This document shows, in pieces, positions 5,723 to 7,288 of a DNA stretch of 7,288 bases. Source of the stretch: Burkholderiaceae bacterium. GTDB lineage: Bacteria; Pseudomonadota; Gammaproteobacteria; Burkholderiales; Burkholderiaceae. Made by a program: the position numbers and the translations under genes. Positions within the stretch are counted from its first letter, which is position 1; every line of letters begins with the position of its first letter. The notes under the pieces are model-generated. The model saw only the letters and a list, made by a program, of their open reading frames with translations. It was not told the origin of the DNA and ran no database searches. Location of the stretch: contig JALORV010000025.1 of assembly GCA_025458735.1 (NCBI GenBank), forward strand, positions 1-7,288, in the 5' to 3' direction.

Positions 5723-7288
5723 TCAGTCGATCTTCACCCATTCGGCCGACAGGCGGTTGTCGGCACGGTGCACCACGTTGACGTTCTTGCGCATCGCCCA
5801 CGGGATCACCTGGTTGTGCAGCGGGATGTGCATGACCTGCTGGTTATGCAGCGCCAGCGCACGCGCAATCATCTCGTCGCGCTTCTTGACGTCGACTTCG
5901 CTCTTCATGCCGTCGACCAGCTTGTCGAACTCGGCGTTGCTGACCCGGCCGAGGTTGAAGTTGCCATCGCCGCCGGTACCCACGGTGCGCGCCAGCGACT
6001 GCAGCGAATACAGGGCGTCGAAGGTCGGCACGCCCCAGCCCAGCAGGTAGGCCGAGGTGTCGAACTTCTGGATCTTCGGGAAGTAGGTGGCACGCGGCAT
6101 GGCATTGACGTTGACCTTCAGGCCAATGCGCGCCCACATGGCCGCCAGCGCCTTGCAGATTTCCTCGTCGTTGATGTAGCGGTTGTTCGGGCAGTCGAGC
6201 GTGAACTCGAACCCGTTCGGGTAACCCGCGTCGGCCAGCAGCTTCTTCGCGGCGTCGACGTTGTAGGGCAGGCGCTGGTTGGCTTCCTTGGTCCAGCCGT
6301 GCACCTGCGGCGCGATGATGGCTCCGGTCGGATCGGACGAACCGCGCATGACCGCGCGCTTGATCGCCTCGATGTCGATCGCCTGATAGAGCGCCTGGCG
6401 TACGCGCAGGTCCTTGAAAGGGTTCTTGCCCTTGACGTTCGAGTACTGGAGCTCGTCGCGGAACTGGTCGAAGCCGAGGAAGATCGTGCGATTCTCGGCA
6501 CCCTCGACGACCTTCACCGCCGGGTTCTGCTTCATGCGCGCGATGTCCTGCGGCGCCGGATCGAGCACGAAATCGATCTCGCCCGACAGCAGCGCGGCAG
6601 TGCGCGTCGCTTCGGACTTGATCGGCGTATAAATGACCTCGGTGACATTGCCCTTCTTGGTCGGCTTGCCCCACCAGCTGGGGTTCTCGACCAGCACGGT
6701 CTTGATGTCGACCTCGCGCGACTTGAGCATGTACGGCCCGGTGCCGTTCGCGTTGCGCGCCGCGTAGGTCTCCTCCTTCTGCACGTAGTTCTGCGGCAGC
6801 GTCACCTTGTTCTTCTCGGACCACGCCTTGCTCATCATGCGCAGTTCGGTGAGCTGGCGCAGCAGGACCGGATTCGGCACCGTCGTGTAGATGAGCACGG
6901 TGTGATCGTCGATCTTGCGCGCGCCCTGGATGCCCGTTGTGTACACCTTGAAATTCGAGGTCGGAGCCATCGCGCGCTCGATAGAGAACACGACGTCGTC
7001 CGCGGAAAACGGCGTGCCGTCGTGAAACTTCACGCCCTTGCGCAGGTTGAAGCGCCAGATCAGGTTGCCGTCCCGGTTCCAGGAGGTGGCGAGTGCCGGA
7101 ACCAGCTCGAACTTCTCGTTGTAGGTGAGCAGCGGCTCGTAGACATAGCCGGTGGCCGTGTTGTTGAGCCCTTCGTTCTGGGCATGCGGGTCGAAGGTGA
7201 GGATGTCACCCTGGCTGGCCCAGCGCAGGGTCTTGGCTTCGAGGGCCGGGCCGGCACCGAGCGCGGCGACGGCAAGGACAGCGAGAAA
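5723..7288 (-). CDS. Periplasmic peptide-type ABC transporter substrate-binding protein 1 (SBP_bac_5), 5' end cut by window edge
   Basis: Periplasmic receptor that captures the solute and delivers it to a DppBC-type permease. The frame is open to the window edge, giving 521 visible residues. The first 18 (FLAVLAVAALGAGPALEA) are the hydrophobic core and AxA-like cleavage site of a Sec signal peptide, so only about 8-15 residues should be missing. The GTG at 7033 (visible residue 86) is an internal valine, not the start. The SBP_bac_5 block FHDGTPFSADDVVFS is at visible residues 88-102, NGTGPY at 181-186 and SNVKGKNPFKD at 283-293. C366 and C378 flank a PNNRYINDEEI stretch and may form a disulfide. 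The protein is a clear paralogue of the receptor at 1733-3337. After the tryptophan of LLGWG the series is GVPTFD, so the aspartate at W+3 that binds the peptide amino terminus in DppA/OppA is absent. A terminator follows the gene. Family is certain; ligand is unknown. Confidence 0.95.
   Translation of the reverse strand, partial: FLAVLAVAALGAGPALEAKTLRWASQGDILTFDPHAQNEGLNNTATGYVYEPLLTYNEKFELVPALATSWNRDGNLIWRFNLRKGVKFHDGTPFSADDVVFSIERAMAPTSNFKVYTTGIQGARKIDDHTVLIYTTVPNPVLLRQLTELRMMSKAWSEKNKVTLPQNYVQKEETYAARNANGTGPYMLKSREVDIKTVLVENPSWWGKPTKKGNVTEVIYTPIKSEATRTAALLSGEIDFVLDPAPQDIARMKQNPAVKVVEGAENRTIFLGFDQFRDELQYSNVKGKNPFKDLRVRQALYQAIDIEAIKRAVMRGSSDPTGAIIAPQVHGWTKEANQRLPYNVDAAKKLLADAGYPNGFEFTLDCPNNRYINDEEICKALAAMWARIGLKVNVNAMPRATYFPKIQKFDTSAYLLGWGVPTFDALYSLQSLARTVGTGGDGNFNLGRVSNAEFDKLVDGMKSEVDVKKRDEMIARALALHNQQVMHIPLHNQVIPWAMRKNVNVVHRADNRLSAEWVKID

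Noticed and set aside
5723..7033. Starting receptor 1 at the GTG at 7033
   Set aside because: The frame stays open to the window edge. Upstream residues align with receptor 2 and include a signal peptide, so this GTG is an internal valine.
1..7288. Mobile element, CRISPR, tRNA/rRNA or defence genes
   Set aside because: No terminal inverted repeats, transposase motifs, regularly spaced repeats or cloverleaf-like sequences were seen. Nearly all of the window is explained by transporter-operon genes.

Overview
The window is GC-rich and tightly packed, and every gene I can support lies on the minus strand. Codon use, GC-rich third positions and protein style (peptide-ABC components with a HipO-like M20 hydrolase) suggest a beta-proteobacterium, most likely Burkholderiales (Burkholderia/Cupriavidus/Ralstonia/Bordetella type). 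This is an inference from style; there is no rRNA or other marker here.

Read in the direction of transcription (right to left): (1) 7288-5723, a periplasmic solute-binding protein of the SBP_bac_5 (DppA/OppA) family, cut only in its signal peptide by the window edge. (2) 5722-5564, a 159-base intergenic region holding a strong rho-independent terminator, a cluster of GCGCGGA repeats with a TATATT box, and a palindrome against the next start codon. (3) 5563-1, a compact apparent operon: DppB-type permease, M20D amidohydrolase/aminoacylase, a second SBP_bac_5 binding protein, DppC-type permease, a small lipoprotein of unknown function, and the start of a DppD-type ATPase that runs off the left edge. 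Gaps inside the operon are 10, -4 (ATGA overlap), 19, 46 and 9 bases.

Together the genes encode a nickel/peptide/opine-class ABC importer: two paralogous periplasmic receptors, a DppB/DppC membrane pair and an ATPase. A DppF-like second ATPase would be expected beyond the left edge but is not visible. A cytoplasmic metallo-hydrolase that should cleave an amide bond of the imported substrate is built in. Two things are unusual. The permease pair is split by the hydrolase and second receptor genes, and both receptors lack the aspartate that in E. coli DppA and Salmonella OppA binds the free amino terminus of peptides. My working hypothesis is uptake of an N-blocked (for example N-acylated) amino acid or peptide that the M20 enzyme then deacylates inside the cell. 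The role of the small lipoprotein is unknown.

The window has no RNA gene, mobile element, CRISPR array or plus-strand gene that I can support. It looks like a conserved metabolic transport locus rather than a defence or mobile region.
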